The notes: generated from the sequence alone by a model not told the origin. DNA of 64,000 nucleotides from Stercorarius parasiticus (GCA_013396915.1 VWZL01004368.1:501066-565065); one strand, 5' to 3'. Shown: positions 34,701 to 50,045, counted from the first letter of the stretch. A program made the numbers and translations.

Positions 34701-37700
34701 CTAAAGAGAGACTGCCCTAGAGGCTTAGCTGTAGAGGATTTATCCTTCAGTAGCTGTCTGTGGAAATTCACTTTTTCTTTTTGGTGATTGGTGTTTTCTG
34801 TCCCCTAAATATTTATTTAGCGGCTCTTCATTCAAACTCTGACAGTTACTTGGCTGGATTGGTTGCTTATGCACACTTTCTGTTTGAGCTCTGCCTCTTA
34901 CTCTGTTAATGACCTCAGGTGGTGGTGCTTCTACAGAGCATAATTACCTGGTAGCAAAGTTCATACTGTCTTTGGTGCCGTCTTTAGCAGTTACAGTTCT
35001 GTCCCTACTTCTGTCACCTCCTTGTTATATAGGATGATACTGTCCCCCAACCTTATGTACATGTGTCTCTTAACTCAGCCTTCAGAGCTTATTCATTCAC
35101 TGTTAATTCAAAGTGGCAGCTGTGCCATCAATCTGTCATTTTCCCCACATTTGGTGTGCTGGAGTATATGCTCAAGGATGCTGTCTGTCCCCTTGTGCTC
35201 CTCAGGTCTGCTGCACCTGGATCAGAAGTTGAAGGCAGACTCCATTGGTATAAGCACTCAGGGTTTCAGTGGTAAAACTCCTATCATAGGAAAGTAAACC
35301 CATGGTAGAGAGTTCATGCAAGCTGTGTTTGTAGACTTGGGACGATTCATATGTGGTGTTCTATATCTGCAGTGTAACTGGCAACAGGCATGCCGCTTGT
35401 TTCAGTATTGTTTGGCTTTCTTCATTCTGGTTACTGTTGAATTTCAATATTTGTCCTTGCTGACTGCCACATTGCTGAGTTTTACAGGTTGTTGCCAGAA
35501 TTTGAGTCTGCTGACATAAACTTTGCATATGTGTAAGTAGAGATTCAACCAATGATAATCCTGTGTCAGAATAGATCCTACTTTGTTTGTCTATAGTAGA
35601 AGACTAGGAAAGGCTGCCTTTTGAGAGAAACAGGACAGCTATATCTGATACTTATTTCATCAATCTTTCAGAGAGTTGATTGTGCCAAAGAATACAGCAC
35701 AAAAATATCCCCTGGGTAAGGTGTACGTTAGGTTGAAATATTGATGCAATAAAAAGTAACAGTAGTTTTCCGTATTTAGACTGCTTCATATTTGTACAAA
35801 CTGTAAGGTAATTATTTCTGTAGAAATAACAAGTCAGTCAGCACTTGATACTTACCAAGGATCCTATTTAAGGATGATAGAAATCTTCAGAGTTCCTTGA
35901 ACAACCCAGACTGGAACTGTGCAAAATTAGCATTGTGTTGAACTATGTGTCATGCTTCTACAAAATGCATAAATTACTCGCAATGAATCTTATTAAGTGC
36001 TTTCTGGGGTAACTCTGTATTTCCTGAGAATTAGAAGAAAAATTTTCTACTTCCAGTATAAATCATGCTGTAGTAATTTTTGACTAGCATAAAACAGAGG
36101 CAGTTGAAAAGTGAAACTTCTGCATCAGTGAGCATGTGGGCTTCTTCAGAACTGCTCTGTCAGATTTTAATTCCTGTTAAAATCATTAGTATCTTTAAAA
36201 GATGCAACAGTTCTTTGTATCAGATAGCTAGAAAAATCAAGAACACTTCTCCTGGTTTTGTATTGTATTTGTTGAGTTGCTGTCTGCTTTACAATTAATG
36301 TACAAAACCAATTTTCCTCTCTGAGAGCCAGGCTATCCGTAGAATTGTGTAGGAAAAAACTGAGCAGAACTTGCCCAGGGAATATTGTTGTGTTCCTCCC
36401 TTAGCACCACCAACACCAGAAAGATTCATTTATTTGATGTTCCTTTTGATGTTCCTCTGAATTTGAGAGTTCAATCTTCAATGAAATAAGAGTATCTCAA
36501 GTGGAAAGAGATACCATGTTGAGATTTGAGTTCAACGTATCCTTTGATGTCCTATGAAGGCAAAACTTTGTATTTTCTGATTGAAATAAATCAGCCTATC
36601 TGCCTGACCCCTTGGAGAATTCTTAAGAACTTGAAAAATGCATGATAGGAAGTAATCTTTAAGCCTAAGTCTAAAATATTTCGCCTGTTTCTCCTTACAT
36701 CTCACAGACTTGCCATGGTTATGGCTTTTCATGTGATCTAATAATCACAGGGGCATCATGTGTTTCTGTGTGAATGGTTTTAAAAAAGAAAACTAGGCAA
36801 GTTTTCACATAAACTAGTGAAAGTTCTAACAGATAATTTGAATCTAGGTTATTGGTACTGATTTATAGGCAAATAATAACACATTCTGTGTACTGTTTCT
36901 CCAACCCTAACAACTTACAAATGAATGCTGGTGAAACAAATGCTATAAAAAATTTTTATTACCAGAGTGATCAAAATTGGCAGTTTTATTTGTGGGCCTT
37001 TAGAGTCTCTGGCCATGACTCTCCAGTTTTGGAGTTCTATTTAAAAATAAAGGAACTTTTCTCTTGCTCTCTTTGGAGGAGAGGGAAAGCAAAGCAAGTT
37101 TTCTTGGATGTTCTTCTAAACAGAAACTGCCTATTAATGTTGTAATCCTGGCAGAGTTCTCTGTGGCTTGAACAATACTCTGTCACCGCGGTTTTGACTT
37201 CTATGGAGATATTTGAAAAATAACAGATACTGCCATCGGACTGGAAGGCATGGTACAGATGGATAAGCAAGGAACCTTGAGTGTTTTGAGTGCTGTTCTT
37301 CTAACCTGCTTAGAACACTCGTAGTCAACGTTGTAGTGATGATGTAATGATCCAGGTTCATTCCCTTCCTGACTTTTGTAGGCCTGCGACAGCCATCGTT
37401 GCTGTACGTATCATTATTCCGATGAGAGAGAGCTGCTGAGAAAAGCTGCTGGCAGGTGGTGATGGTGAAGTCAGGTATTTTGCAGGTGTATGTTTCATGC
37501 TAGTGACAGTGGTATAAAGAGGATCAGACGCCATATGGATTTGTCACGTTATTTAAGAAAAAACATCACACTATGTACGGAATTAGGAATGTGCTTACAG
37601 TAGCATCTATAATAACCTCAGGAACAGATTAGTATGTGTGTTCTTACTTGATCTTCATGATACTGATCTGAGGGTTACCAAAAAACAATGGAGAAAGTGA

Positions 37701-38739
37701 CAGAATGAGCCATTTCCTGTAAAATGGGAAGTCAAGTTCAGAACTGAAATGTTTTGTGTTTCTTGAAATATGAATTTTTTTGTAATATATATTAAGCCAG
37801 ATGTGTTAATGTAGAGTGGGTTGTGCATGTGATAGATTTGCTCACTGTAGCATTCTTGTCCACTTCTGATTTTTTGGGTGTGAGAAATGAGGAAGGCTAG
37901 TGTCAGGTTTGAGGTAGTAAGTGCTAATCCTGGCCTTGATTGCAGCATAATCCTTGTAGAGGAGGCAGCAAATGGGCCTCCACGTTCAGAACAAATCATA
38001 AAGCAGAAGTGAAATACAGTCAGTACATTTGTGTGAGGTGTTTACTTTGAGATAATATTTACTTATACAGTGGAGCACAGTCCTCTCTTGTATGACAAAA
38101 GCATATCAATAAGCCTGCTCTTGAAGGGTTCTTTATTTTCTAAAGGTAAATATTTTGTTGTGTGTGGCGGAAGGGGAAAAAGGATGAATATCTAGGAGAC
38201 AAATGTGAGCAATAGTGTGAGGCAAAATCGTATCAATCTTCCCAATGATTTCTGATTGCATTGATTTTTATTTTTTTTTTTAAAACTACTCCCATGTATG
38301 TCATAACATATCTTTGATTACATATCAGCATATGTGGTGATGTTGCCACTGTAGTTCTCTGAAGGTTCAATGAACCATTACAGCATGGATTACTCAGTTT
38401 TTCCATACTGCTTTTTGCTTAAATGCATATAAAATTGAAGGAAATCAAGTTAAACTTGGCAGGCAGTTGCTAGTTTAAATTGGCTCAAAGAAAACGAGTG
38501 GACAGAGGATTAAAAAAATAGTAATCAGTAATGTTGGAAGTCTTAACTTTTTTTTTTTTTTTTTGGTTAGCATAAAAAAGGGTTTGGGTCAGCATTAACA
38601 ATTCCATGTGAGTGTCAGTTTGATTTGAAAGTCATTGAAGATTGTCTCCAACTTCTGTTCCCAGACCGGTCCCTAGACAAATCTATTTGATGGTGATACT
38701 GAGTTAAAGATTAATATCAATAGAGAGGGAAAATATGGT

Positions 38740-38761
38740 GGGGGGTGGGATGGGGGAAGGG
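38740..38761 (+). other. G-quadruplex motif
   Basis: Four plus-strand G runs (6, 3, 5 and 3 bases) are separated by loops of 1, 2 and 2 bases, which fits the standard intramolecular quadruplex pattern. It lies in gene-free DNA between PIGM and RGS7. Confidence 0.8.
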
Positions 38762-41700
38762 TTACCTCAAATGTCTTACAGGCTTGACTTACCAGCTTTT
38801 AGAAGTTAATTTGTAACAAAGAATTTTATGAAGTATTGAATTTAATGAACTGCTTAACTCTGTTCCCATGTAAACTTAAGCCTTTGTTCTTTCAACCTTT
38901 GCAGGATACCTTTAAAAGTTTAAATCTGCATAGGTGAAGAAACGCTAAAACCATTCTCTGGTTCATCAGCACAAAATACGATTCACCACAACAATTTTTC
39001 TGTTTTCTTCTTAGAACAAGATAATGCAGGATATCAAGTTTTTGGGTGTGTAGACAGTCTGTAGTGAAACCGAAGTTAGTAGTGCAGAACTATACCAGCT
39101 GACCGTTTGAAGATTTGAGAACTGAGTGGCATTTGTCATGCTGTTGCTTTAGGGAGGGCTTAGAAATACTTACGCAGTATAGAACTGGATGACAGTGGCC
39201 TGGGTTTACTTTACAGAATGTTTGCTGTCTAAAAGTTAATTAATGGAAAGAAGTAGGCACCTCCAGAATGCTGGAGCGGGTGAGTCCACCAAAATGTGAC
39301 TGACAGAAAGAAGTAGATGACAGAAATACTTTGTTTCCTTCAAAGATTCTTAGAGTGAATCATTAGGTGTGAAAAATTCCTTGCTTGGGTCTTGCAGGGC
39401 ATGGTACTGATAATTCTGTCTGACAAACTTTAAGATGATAGCGCCTATCGCCTATCTTTCATACTTACTTTAAACCATTTTTTTAGCTACTGTTGTATTA
39501 GAACTGGATAGAAGGATCTTCTCTTCCATCATGTTTTCAAGTATTTCTAGCATTCCAGTCATTAATGTGGTTCCCCTGTTCTTAGTCAGCTCTAAGAATT
39601 TCTTCAAATTATTCTTATTAAACTGGAGTTCTTAAATATGAGCCATTATATTTTTAGTAACAAATCTTACTGAAGTCAGGAATGCTACTTTGTGAATTAG
39701 ATCTTAGCTGCGACCCATGATCTCAGCTGGAAGTAATAAAAAGAAAAAAGACAACCCTAATTTCTGTAGAAGATCCCATGTAGAATGAGAGGCATGTAAA
39801 GAATGGTATTGAGGAGTAGTAGGAGGAAGGATGTAGCAGTTGTGTGTTGGCTTTACCACAGAACCATTACCATCAGACTGACAGTGTTCAGCAGTTCAGC
39901 TTATGAGCTAATGATAAAAGCTAAATTTACTCCTTTATAATAAGTAAAAATGAAGGGTCCAAAGGGTGGAAAAAGATCTTAACACAAGGTTAATGTACTA
40001 TTAGCTCCTGTTACAAAGTTTTACTGACTGAAGGCCCTGTATTTAGGGGTTGTACTTAAAAGGGGGGAAAAAATGTCATTTGTGGATAGTAATAAAGTTT
40101 GTGCCATTCTAGTTCAGACTGCCAATCTGCACAGAAAACCCCATACTTTTTCCCCCACATTCACAACCCACCTTTTTTTAATTTTTTTTTTTTAATGTGG
40201 ACAGTTCTGAATATATGTAGAAGAGATAGGAAGAATCTCTAACCAGCAAATAGTTTGGTACTAGATCCCAGCCAAAACATTTGAATAGTGAAATCTATCT
40301 GATATGTTTTGATTGTCCATATAGACAACTAGGACTTTAGTGAGTCTTTAAATTTTACTTCAGTGATATGTGGTATATAATAAAGAAGCTTTCCCTGTTC
40401 AGAGAGGGAAGACAGCCTTTAAACTTTGCCTTTTTTTTTTCCAGGAAGAAACTATTTCTTCAGATAAATAGTTCATTTATTTTCTTAAATTATTTTTTTG
40501 TTCTTGCCCAGCTTCTTCAGCTTGTGAGCTGAGTTTGCTGGGAAATGTGAGAGACTATCCTCCACCAAAGTATGCTAGAAGAGCTTGTAGGAGTCCACAA
40601 CAGGTTCAAGACTTTGCTTCTTAACCCAGACAGTCCAAGCATGTAGAAAGTCACCCTTCTGTCTTCCTTGTTCTTAGACTTGTCATATTTTCATCCATAT
40701 GTCTAAATCGATGGTACAGCTGAGAAAGGTACCTCTGTGGACAAGTGACTCTGTGATTACTCAGCAGTGTATAACAGTATCTGTCCTCCTTCAGATCCAT
40801 GTACAATCTGTCTCTCTGCCCACACACCAGCTCTCCCTTTCCTTCTAGCTTCTTTCCCTGTTCGAGTATCTACTGCCTTGGATTCTCAGTTCACATGCTT
40901 TTGTTAGGACCAGAGAGTTCTAGTACCACTTTCCCTGTAAAACTCCCTTGTGTTTCTGATTTGGCCTTTCTAGAAGAAAAGTCTGTCTTTGCGCTTCATC
41001 CGAATCTGTTTCTCTCCCATATCTTGTGGCACCTTCATATGAAATACACAATTTTCTTCTCACAAAAAGATAGTGGTTCAAAATGTATGATCTTTGGCCT
41101 CCGATTTGGTTCATAACAGTCCAAAACAGAAACTGCAGGGAAATGCCTGGTCACGGCAGCCTTCACCATCTTGGTGAAGACTTTAGAAAAATTCAGCCTA
41201 GGTCCAACACCTTCTGTGGGAATAAATTTAGCTCAACATTTTTTTGGTAGAGTCCTAAGCAGCTTCAGTACTTTTAAGAGATGTGTTAGACAGCTTTAAT
41301 AGATGATATCACCAGCCTTTTGTATGCTTGCTTATTCATTCCCTTAGCATTGCATGTTTTACCTTGGCAAGTGAATCTTGTCAGTACAATTCCATCATGC
41401 TGTAGAAATCAAGAGGTTTGCTAACACATTAGAATTTAACCAAGACAGAACTGGGTCCGGGTTCATGGAAAGGAGAAATTATAATCTGAAACAAATAATT
41501 CTTGCAGAAAGAATAACCAAGAACTATTTTTACAAGACATTGAGCACGTACACTTCTAGAGAGCCAAGGACTTCTCAACACGACAGCACTGGCCATACAA
41601 TTGGTAGGAGGGATAGCTTCTTAAATTTGGAAATGAGAAAGAGTATCTGTACTAAACTGAAAAGGGTTATTTTAAGTGTATAGTTCTTGCCTTTGTGATT

Positions 41701-44700
41701 TTTCAGTACTAGATGTGTTATTTTCACAAACTGTTCTAGTTCAGCTTATTTTTCACTCCATCTTCTTTTAAAGGAGTGGGAAGGAGTCGCACATCTTTAA
41801 TGCATCTTTAATATGATTGTCTGAAAATAATTCTAAGTAGAATATTCACAGTGACTATAATGAATAAAGAAGCTGTTATCTTAAACCTTGTTACTTTTGT
41901 ACAGCTACATCACAAGATGTGATATCATTCTCAGGGAGAGCATAGAAATAGTTGAGAGAGGCCTTGCTTACAGACTACAGGTCAGTTTTTCAGACAGCCC
42001 ACGTGAAGTGATTGCATTTCTCCTTGTGCACTAACTGCAATAGGGGTGGGGGATGGAGCAATAACCGGTTTAGGCCTCAAGACTGTGTGTGTGTTAGTAA
42101 ACTTAGCAGGGCGAGAGGTTGTATTTCAGCACTGTCCAGTGATTCCATATTCAGTGAGTTTCTTAGTGTGATTTTTACCTGAGGCAATCATTGCTCCTTC
42201 TGACAGTGCCTTAAGATGGATACCGTGGGCTAGCAGCCATTTCCAATAGGTAGTAGGGAAGAAGCCCCCCTTGTTTTAAGGGAGGACAGGTTAGCCATAT
42301 GAATGCAAACAGGTGTGCCACACTTCCTCATAATAAGGGAGTGGAGAGTAGCCTCTTCCATTTCCCATGGAAATGTAGTTCTACAGCCCAGTAAGACAGT
42401 GACTTGGTGATAGGACTGAGCTTTTAAAGGATTCAAATGTGACAAAAATTGGAATTATTTTCAGCAATTGAAGTCTCAGCAGCAGCATCTTGGAGGAAAT
42501 GACAGATATCTTGAGTCTGTGGCAGTATGCAAATGCTGTAGGAAAGAAATGTGATTAAAGTTTGAGTTGTCCCAGAATAATAATGATCATGAAACAGACT
42601 CTCTTTTTTTTTTAAATTTTGATTTTATTTTTTTAAAAAGCTAAATGGTCTGCAAATAGAGAATGGAGTGTTGTCTGTAGCTTTTGAACTCATAACGTTC
42701 AGTGAAGTCAGTGGAAATTGCGCTTGAAGTTGCTGGAACGACTTGAAAAGCAGCTGTATATATAAAAACACCTTCACCTAGCACTGATATTCAAGTGCTA
42801 ATAAGTGTTCAGAAGTACCAGAAAATAACTTATTCCTTAGAGTTCTGGTTTTCTCCACAAAGTATACTAATTATCTGCACTTGAATTTAGTCAGAGCGTC
42901 AGTATCTACTTTTCAATTGTATTAAAAGTCCAAAATTAAATGATGAAGAGAATTGTTAGATTAAAATATCAAGCATCCTTTTCCTAAACACTGTCCTTTT
43001 ACTGGAACAGTGCTCACTAATCCTATGATAGGGTTTGTATTGAACACTGATTTTTGAAAAACTAATACGATTTTCCTGCAGAAATAGCATTTTCCTCACA
43101 GCCTACAGAAAATTCAGGTCTGCATAGTTTGTGGAATGTGTGAAAGCACTTGCGTTACATGCTACATGCCTCAAAGCACAAAGCAAATGTGATTTTTGGC
43201 TTCAGAAATACATCTTTGTTGCTCATAATGTTGCTTCTTGATGTTGATCATATTTTCCTGTATTTGAGGCTTTTACAAGCCCTTCTTTCTAGTTTCTTTC
43301 CCTCATGCAAAATATGCTTCTCTGATCCTAGGAGTACCACGCCTATTTTTTTTTTTTTTTTTTTGAAAGATGAATGTGTCCAGAGAGAAATGCCTTTCTG
43401 CATGCTGAAACAGTTTTCTGTCTCTTACTATGTCCCCACCTCCATCTTTGGAAAGAAAAATCCTATTTTAGGTCCTTTTATTCTATTTTTGATCTAACCA
43501 TACGTGACACTAGGGTCAGAAAGGTTTTTTTACTACTGTCTCTCTCCTTTAAATTCATGGTCCTAATTTTGTTTCTAATCCTTCATCTGCTTGCTTCATA
43601 CCTGCAAATTTCTCAGTTTTATTTCGCTCCCTATGCCAGAGTGTCTGTTTTAGTGCTATTCATCAAGTTGGTCTTTGCTCCCATTTGGGACCCAGGGTTA
43701 TTTCATTCTTCTCTCCTGTAGTTATCTTCTGTATTTGTTTTAAATCTCTCTGTTATATGTCAGAAACAAGCTCCCTGGGTTCTTAGGATGCTGCTGGCAT
43801 GAGGTTTCGCAGAAGCCTTGTCAGATGGGATTCCTCAGGGTCAGGAGACCAAAGCCCCTTTTCCTTAGTGTGCCTTGGGGAGCTGTGGTTTCTAAGGTCT
43901 TTACCATGAAGATGAGATTTTGGAAGCTCTGGAATTACCAGGTCTGGCCCTGCTTCTCGGGCATCCTGCTATATAAATCAGGAAGCTGTGGTGTCTGGAG
44001 AAAGGATTCTGGATTTTTCTGCACTTCGGAAACGTGCGCCTTACTTGGAGCCCTGTGTTGATGCTCTGAGTGCTGCTGAGCTGCTGGCTGAGTGGCCTGG
44101 AGACTCAGCTGGTTTGGCAGAGGGCCTCACCTTGGGTGAAGTTCCCAGTTAACTTGAATTAGCAGTTACTAATTCTACTAACTATGCGATACACTACCAA
44201 TATTTGAATGCACTTTTCCAGATGTTTTGTTCCAATTTAAATTAAGACAAAACATAATACAGCAAATAAGAGAACTCCAAACATTTAATCTTCATCTAGA
44301 TTGGGGCAAAACAATTTAGAAAGCTTTTTATTTATATAAATAAATTTAATAAATAATTATTAAATAATGTGGGATATTGTTAAAATTTTAAAAACATGTG
44401 AGAAGAAATATTCATTCGCAGTTATTTTGTATGTGTACTGGCAGAGCTAGGAATGCAGTTGTAATGGTAGACTTGATCATTTCCCTGCCCTAATCCCAGA
44501 CCTGCTCAGACGGAATTATAGTCAATATTTTGGGCTATTTTTTCTTTATTCATTCATTTCCACTGTTCTGTGCTGATGCACTTCCTACCCCTCCACACTT
44601 CCAGCAAGCTTCTGAGCAATTAGAATTTGCATGTACTGTACAGGCATACTTAAGGAGACAACTTCCCCTGTCCTTTTGGATAATGTGCTTGCTAACCATT

Positions 44701-44787
44701 TTTTATTTTCTTTTATTTCTGGAGAAAGTTGAATTAATGTATACATTTATACACTAAACAGTGAAACCAGATTGCCTTTCAACACCA

Positions 44788-44807
44788 CCCCCCCCCACAC
44801 ACACACC
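44788..44807. repeat. C9 run followed by (AC)n
   Basis: Nine C residues run directly into a short AC dinucleotide repeat. This is a simple low-complexity site prone to slippage. Confidence 0.85.
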
Positions 44808-47310
44808 TTCTCCCTGGGAATATTAGTATAGTCTCTATTTCCTGTTAGCTGTCTAACTTTGAACAGCTTGGCCGTATAGCAGCAACCATGATGCCATAAG
44901 CATTTAATGTAATAAATATGAACAGTGAGCTTTTGGAGAATGGAACTTTAAAGGGAACCGTATCTTTCATAAAAACAAATAGGTTGATATGAGGTAAACA
45001 ATTGTTACATTTCTCCAAGCAAAACAAAAAAATTCATTGAGTTGGTTGACCAGCACTTCCATTTCTCATTATTCAAAGGCAGTATATTTTTATGTATGGA
45101 GATATAACTAAAAACAAGCAGAATGCTTGTATCTTTTAAAGGTAATTTTGTCTTTCAGATGTGATTATATCTCTGGCAAAGAGGCTACTTGTCTTGCTTT
45201 CTTTTTTTCACTGCCTACAAAGGTCATTGAAAATGTAGTGGTTAGATGTGTTATGCATTGCTGATGGTATGTGATCCAGGACAAGTTTGGAGAGAGGAGA
45301 AAAAAAAAAAAAAAGAAAAAGTGACAGATTGTCGTGGAAATAAATGTCGTTATTTTATTCTTTTGCTTCTCTCTCGGCCCTCATCCCTGTATGAGCTATA
45401 GCAATAGCAAGCAGAAGAGCACCTATTGAAAAGATGCAGTTTTATTGCGCCCCTTTCTTTGGAATATTTCTCTTTCAGTTAACTTAGGATGCCTGTATAT
45501 AAAGTATTTAAAAAAATGCAGGATAGAGAGAGAGAAAACTAGATGGAGGAAGGAAAGGTTTGTTGCTGTCTCAGCACAGGAACACTGTAGCTGAAGGGTG
45601 AAATTCAGGCCCCAGTGAGCAGGTTGGACTTTGGATTCACTACACAAGAAATGAGTTTTCCAGGTCAGTTAGCCTTTCGCTTTCTGAAGCCAGTGTGTTC
45701 CTAACGAGGGAAAACAACACAGGAAAGGAAGAGGGTAGTTTCTCGGCAACCCAGAACTGACTTATGCTGCCAGCATCATAACTAGGAGTTAGAGCCCTCC
45801 AAGGCTCTGTAATGGAGGTGTTTCTCTGATACTCGTGACTACTTTCAATGTTTTCCCCATGTCTTTGAGAAATAAATCAGGAAGATACTGTGCTTGTCCT
45901 GGATATAACTTAGTCGCAGTATAGCAGGGCTAATAGAAAGGAATTCTTTCCCATTTTGCCTTCCCGAAAGAGCCATTTTTGCCGTAGCCTCTCCAAAAAG
46001 TGAAATCCTTTGTTTAGAATAAGACACAGCCAAACAAGACCTTGGACCCAAACTCTTTTATTACATCACACTGGTACAGACAATAAGAACTATGTAAGAT
46101 TGGTGCCTAAAGGTGAACACAGTTAATTGTGTTTGCTTAACAAGTGAATAGTGGAGGTGCTTGATTTTTCTTGATTTTTTTTTTTCCACCCAAGTAATCT
46201 AATTTAATTTACATAGGTGAAAATATTAAAACTGTACAGTTAAAACCGATAATAATTACAAACCACAAAGCATTTGGTGACTAGAGCAACATTAACCTGC
46301 ATGAGAGTAATGTAAATATATTTCTTGTAATCAAACACAATTTAAAAGAAGTTAAAGATATGGAAAAAAACTTATCATTCATTATGTCCTACTTGTGATG
46401 CCCTAGAAAGCTCTTTTTTTCAATACCCTTTTTTGCTGCTTCACGTGTTTAATTGTAACGTTTTAGATACAGTTCCAAGAAAATCTGCAAAAATACTTCA
46501 TCAACAGTAAGTGAAGCAAATCAGAATTTACCATGTGCTCAGATTCCCTTGTTGGTAGGGGTGCTTTATTGGGCTTGGACATCAGTATTGCATTTGTTTG
46601 TTTATTATTTATTTTTAAAGGGCAGAGATACCACCTCTTAAATGGCCTGTTGGAACTTTTGAAGATCATACCTGATATCTTGCCTCTTAATTATGGTGCT
46701 GTTTTTTTCTTGGGATGGTTTCTGTAGTGCTGGTTTAGAGATGCTTTAGAGCTATTTGGCTTCCACTGTGAAAATAAATTAATAATGTCTTTTTTGGCAA
46801 GGGAACTGGGCAAAGAAGGATCTTGGAATAATGCAGTAAAGATAGTATGTTGAAATAGCAAAACTCCTCACTTCCTCGTGCTGATGGATGAAGGTATGAA
46901 TATTTGATATCAGTAAATACTGTGACGCATTCTCACTTTTAGGATGCAGGACAGTGGTGGTTTGGAAGGAAGGGCCTGTCAGGTAGGCCTCTCTGTTACT
47001 TTACTAAGCTTTTGCTGCTGACTATCTTAATTCTCTAGAGTTGTAGGGCTTACTCATACAGGATTTTTGTCCCAGAATGAATACTGCAGCATAACTTTGG
47101 CTGCTTTGACATGTGGAATCATTGCTTCAAAGCAGTCTCCTCTCTGCACCCACATACTGCACTACTGAGTGGCAATTCTTTCCTTTTCTGCAGGAAGGAG
47201 GAATGAGCTTTGTGTATGAGGAGGAGGAAGTGTGACTTCTATTCATTTCTCTCTGAACTGCTGGTATGGAGAAGTTATCCAGGTAGCATTGCCCGAGTGC
47301 TGGGTAGTGA

Positions 47311-47354
47311 AATGGAGAGAGGTCAATTCTCCAATGGAGAGAGGATCAATTCTT
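47311..47354. repeat. 22-base imperfect tandem duplication
   Basis: AATGGAGAGAGG-TCAATTCT is repeated once at a 22-base offset with a single inserted A and a changed end. It is a small local duplication in intergenic DNA with no assigned role. Confidence 0.8.
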
Positions 47355-50045
47355 ACTTTCTGAATTATCCTCCTTGCTCCCTCTCTCTCATCCTAGTCCA
47401 TCCTCTTCCTTTACATTGGCAGATGTACAAGTTTCATTTGGTACACAGAGTCATTGAGATTGTGGAGTCTGATTTCAGTCTGCTTCCTTATTAAATAAGT
47501 AGTGCTGTGCTCCTCCACTGTGGATATATCCATGTCTGCATGGTAGTATTCATGCTACCTTTCCTGCCTTGATTATCATGACTTCGTTATTCACTTGTCA
47601 CCATCTCTATGTGTCTTCTGTTATCCAAAGGCCCGTGACTAAATATCTTTCTCTCCTCCCTTTATATTCTGCAAATCTCATGCTGGATGCCCGATTCCCT
47701 TGCATAAAATTTTAGTTCCCTATCTAGGCATAGCAAAGCTTTGTTTTCTTTAGCCCCGGTTTATTTGACTGCTCCTTTCTGTCTCAATGCTCTTGCATAA
47801 AAGAAGGTTTAAACAACTGGTGTATTAGAGGGAAAACAATTTTTTCATGCTAAGTATTTTATCTGTCAGACACCTTGTCAGACTTCACTGTCTGTTTCTA
47901 GTACTGAAGTAGAAGCTGGTGACAAAGCCAACCACACACATCTTTCTGTTTAGCAGTTCCTTATCCTAACTAGAGAATGGTACTGTGCGCAGTAACAAAG
48001 ATGAGACATCTTGGAAAGAGTGCACAAAATTAGATTTCTTTTCCTACATCTTGTGTCTTAATATCCTTCTCCTTCTTGTTTTACTATGTTGCTTGGCAAT
48101 TTCAGGCTATGAGCTCTAGGTCGGTTTTCCTTGCTTGCAAAGTGGCTTGATATTATAGTATAGTTTAAGTAAAGATGTGTGTTTTACTCACTGACTCCCA
48201 AATATTGGAAGCTGAGGCAAGTTTTACAACATCAAAGTTTTTGTAAGACTTTTCTTGACTGTCTAAACTGTTATGGCTGACTACTTTGAACATCTAGATT
48301 TATTGTTGTTGTTCTTGAACTCTTCTTCCTAACCTCTTGTTATGATTTTATAGAGAATACAGCCAAGATTTTTTTCATAAATATGATTTCCTTTCTCAGC
48401 CAACTGTTCTGAAATATACATCTGCACTTTGGACGTTTAAGCAAGTTTCCTTTAACATTTGAGAAATTATATAAAAATTGAATGTCTGCTAATAATTGTG
48501 TAGTGGGAAGGGAAAAATCATTGTGATAAGTCGTGAGTTCTGGGAAGGACTTGAGTTTATGCTGTGGTTTGAAAACAAACACACACAAAACCACGCAAAA
48601 ACCAACCCAACCCACACCCCTAATTTATGATCTACTACTATTGTTTTATTTTTTTTTTAAATGGGAATCTTTAGCCAACATTGACACCTGCTTATTTGCT
48701 TTTTGTAATTTTTAGCCCCTTGAGTTTCTGGAGAATTTAATTTAAAGAAAAGCCCTCCTTTCGGTCTGAACATTATGTAGAGCTTTAAAAGAATGCAAAC
48801 TCCATTTATTTCCATGAGGGAATAACTATATTTATTGTGTGTACTTGGATATAAATGGATGTAGATCGGTACAGTTTGTGATGCACAATCAGCGAATTGA
48901 TTCTGGTTGATTTAAACCTTTAGAAAAACAAAGTGACCTTGGGGGAAAAAAGCTGTTTGATTAGATTATCTGTGGATGTGAGGCAGGGAATTCATGAATG
49001 GTAGAGGGAATTTCAAAATGAAAGGTGGGGGAAGGAAAGAAAAATGATGAACAAAGCCTCTTAAACTGCTGAGCTCTCTTTTCCTCCAGTGCATTCAGTC
49101 CAATGAATTAATTAGGTTAAGTCACATCAACCCTGATTGCTGGAAGGACTGAGCAAAGCAGGGAATTTCAGTACTGGCTTGCATAGCTAAGTTTGGCACT
49201 TGCAGGCTACCTATGATGGCATCGTGCTACCATTTGAAGCTATTTCCTGACTTGATAGCTGCCACAGTTTTTATTGTTTTTGTGGTATGTGTAAACTTAG
49301 CTTGCTGTTAAAAAGGTACGTTGAAGAAAAATTATTTTTTAGTAAGAGAAAACACTTGTGACAGCTGACAAAAACCTACAAAATTTGGCATGTAGTCTGT
49401 ATTTTTGGCATTTACCTACTTGTCAGAAACTTTTATAAATTTTGTCTTTGTGTAAACAGAAAGAGATCAGATGCACTAAGGGACAACTTTTACTTGTAAA
49501 AACTTCTCAGTTTCTCCCTAATGTCTCCTTATGAACTTCTTAAATGCATCTGCCACTTCCCCAAAAACCATTTCAACAGCTTGCAAGAACCGCCCTCTGC
49601 TAACCAAGTCCTATGTCTCATTCTGTGCTTTCTAGATCTCTTCTGAAACTCTTCTTTTTCCCTTGTTTTTTATTTGTTTTCTTCTGCTGCGTTATTTTTA
49701 TTTATCTGCTCAATTCTTTGCCGCACAAATTATTCCTCCAGCTAGTTCTCAGTGTCTCCTGTTAATTCTGTTATGATGTCTTTCAACAATTAATCTGTTC
49801 TGGTCTGTAACCATAGCATTCTCATACATGGTGCACTTTTCCCCCCTCCCTTTATAGGGCTTCTGAGTCCTCCTTTCTCTAGTCCTTTCATGATAAAGGA
49901 TTCTAAATCAGTGACTTATTCCTAATTAATCCTTAATAAGTGGCTTGTTCTATTTTGATCTGAGAAAATGCAATACTGTGAATCAGGACCAAGAGATTTT
50001 CTTGAGGAATAAAGGGATAAGGCCAGTTACTTAGTTGTTTTTTTT

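Noticed and set aside
43825..44061. 78-codon frame in a GC-richer patch
   Set aside because: No family signature, flanking splice-site pair or promoter evidence.
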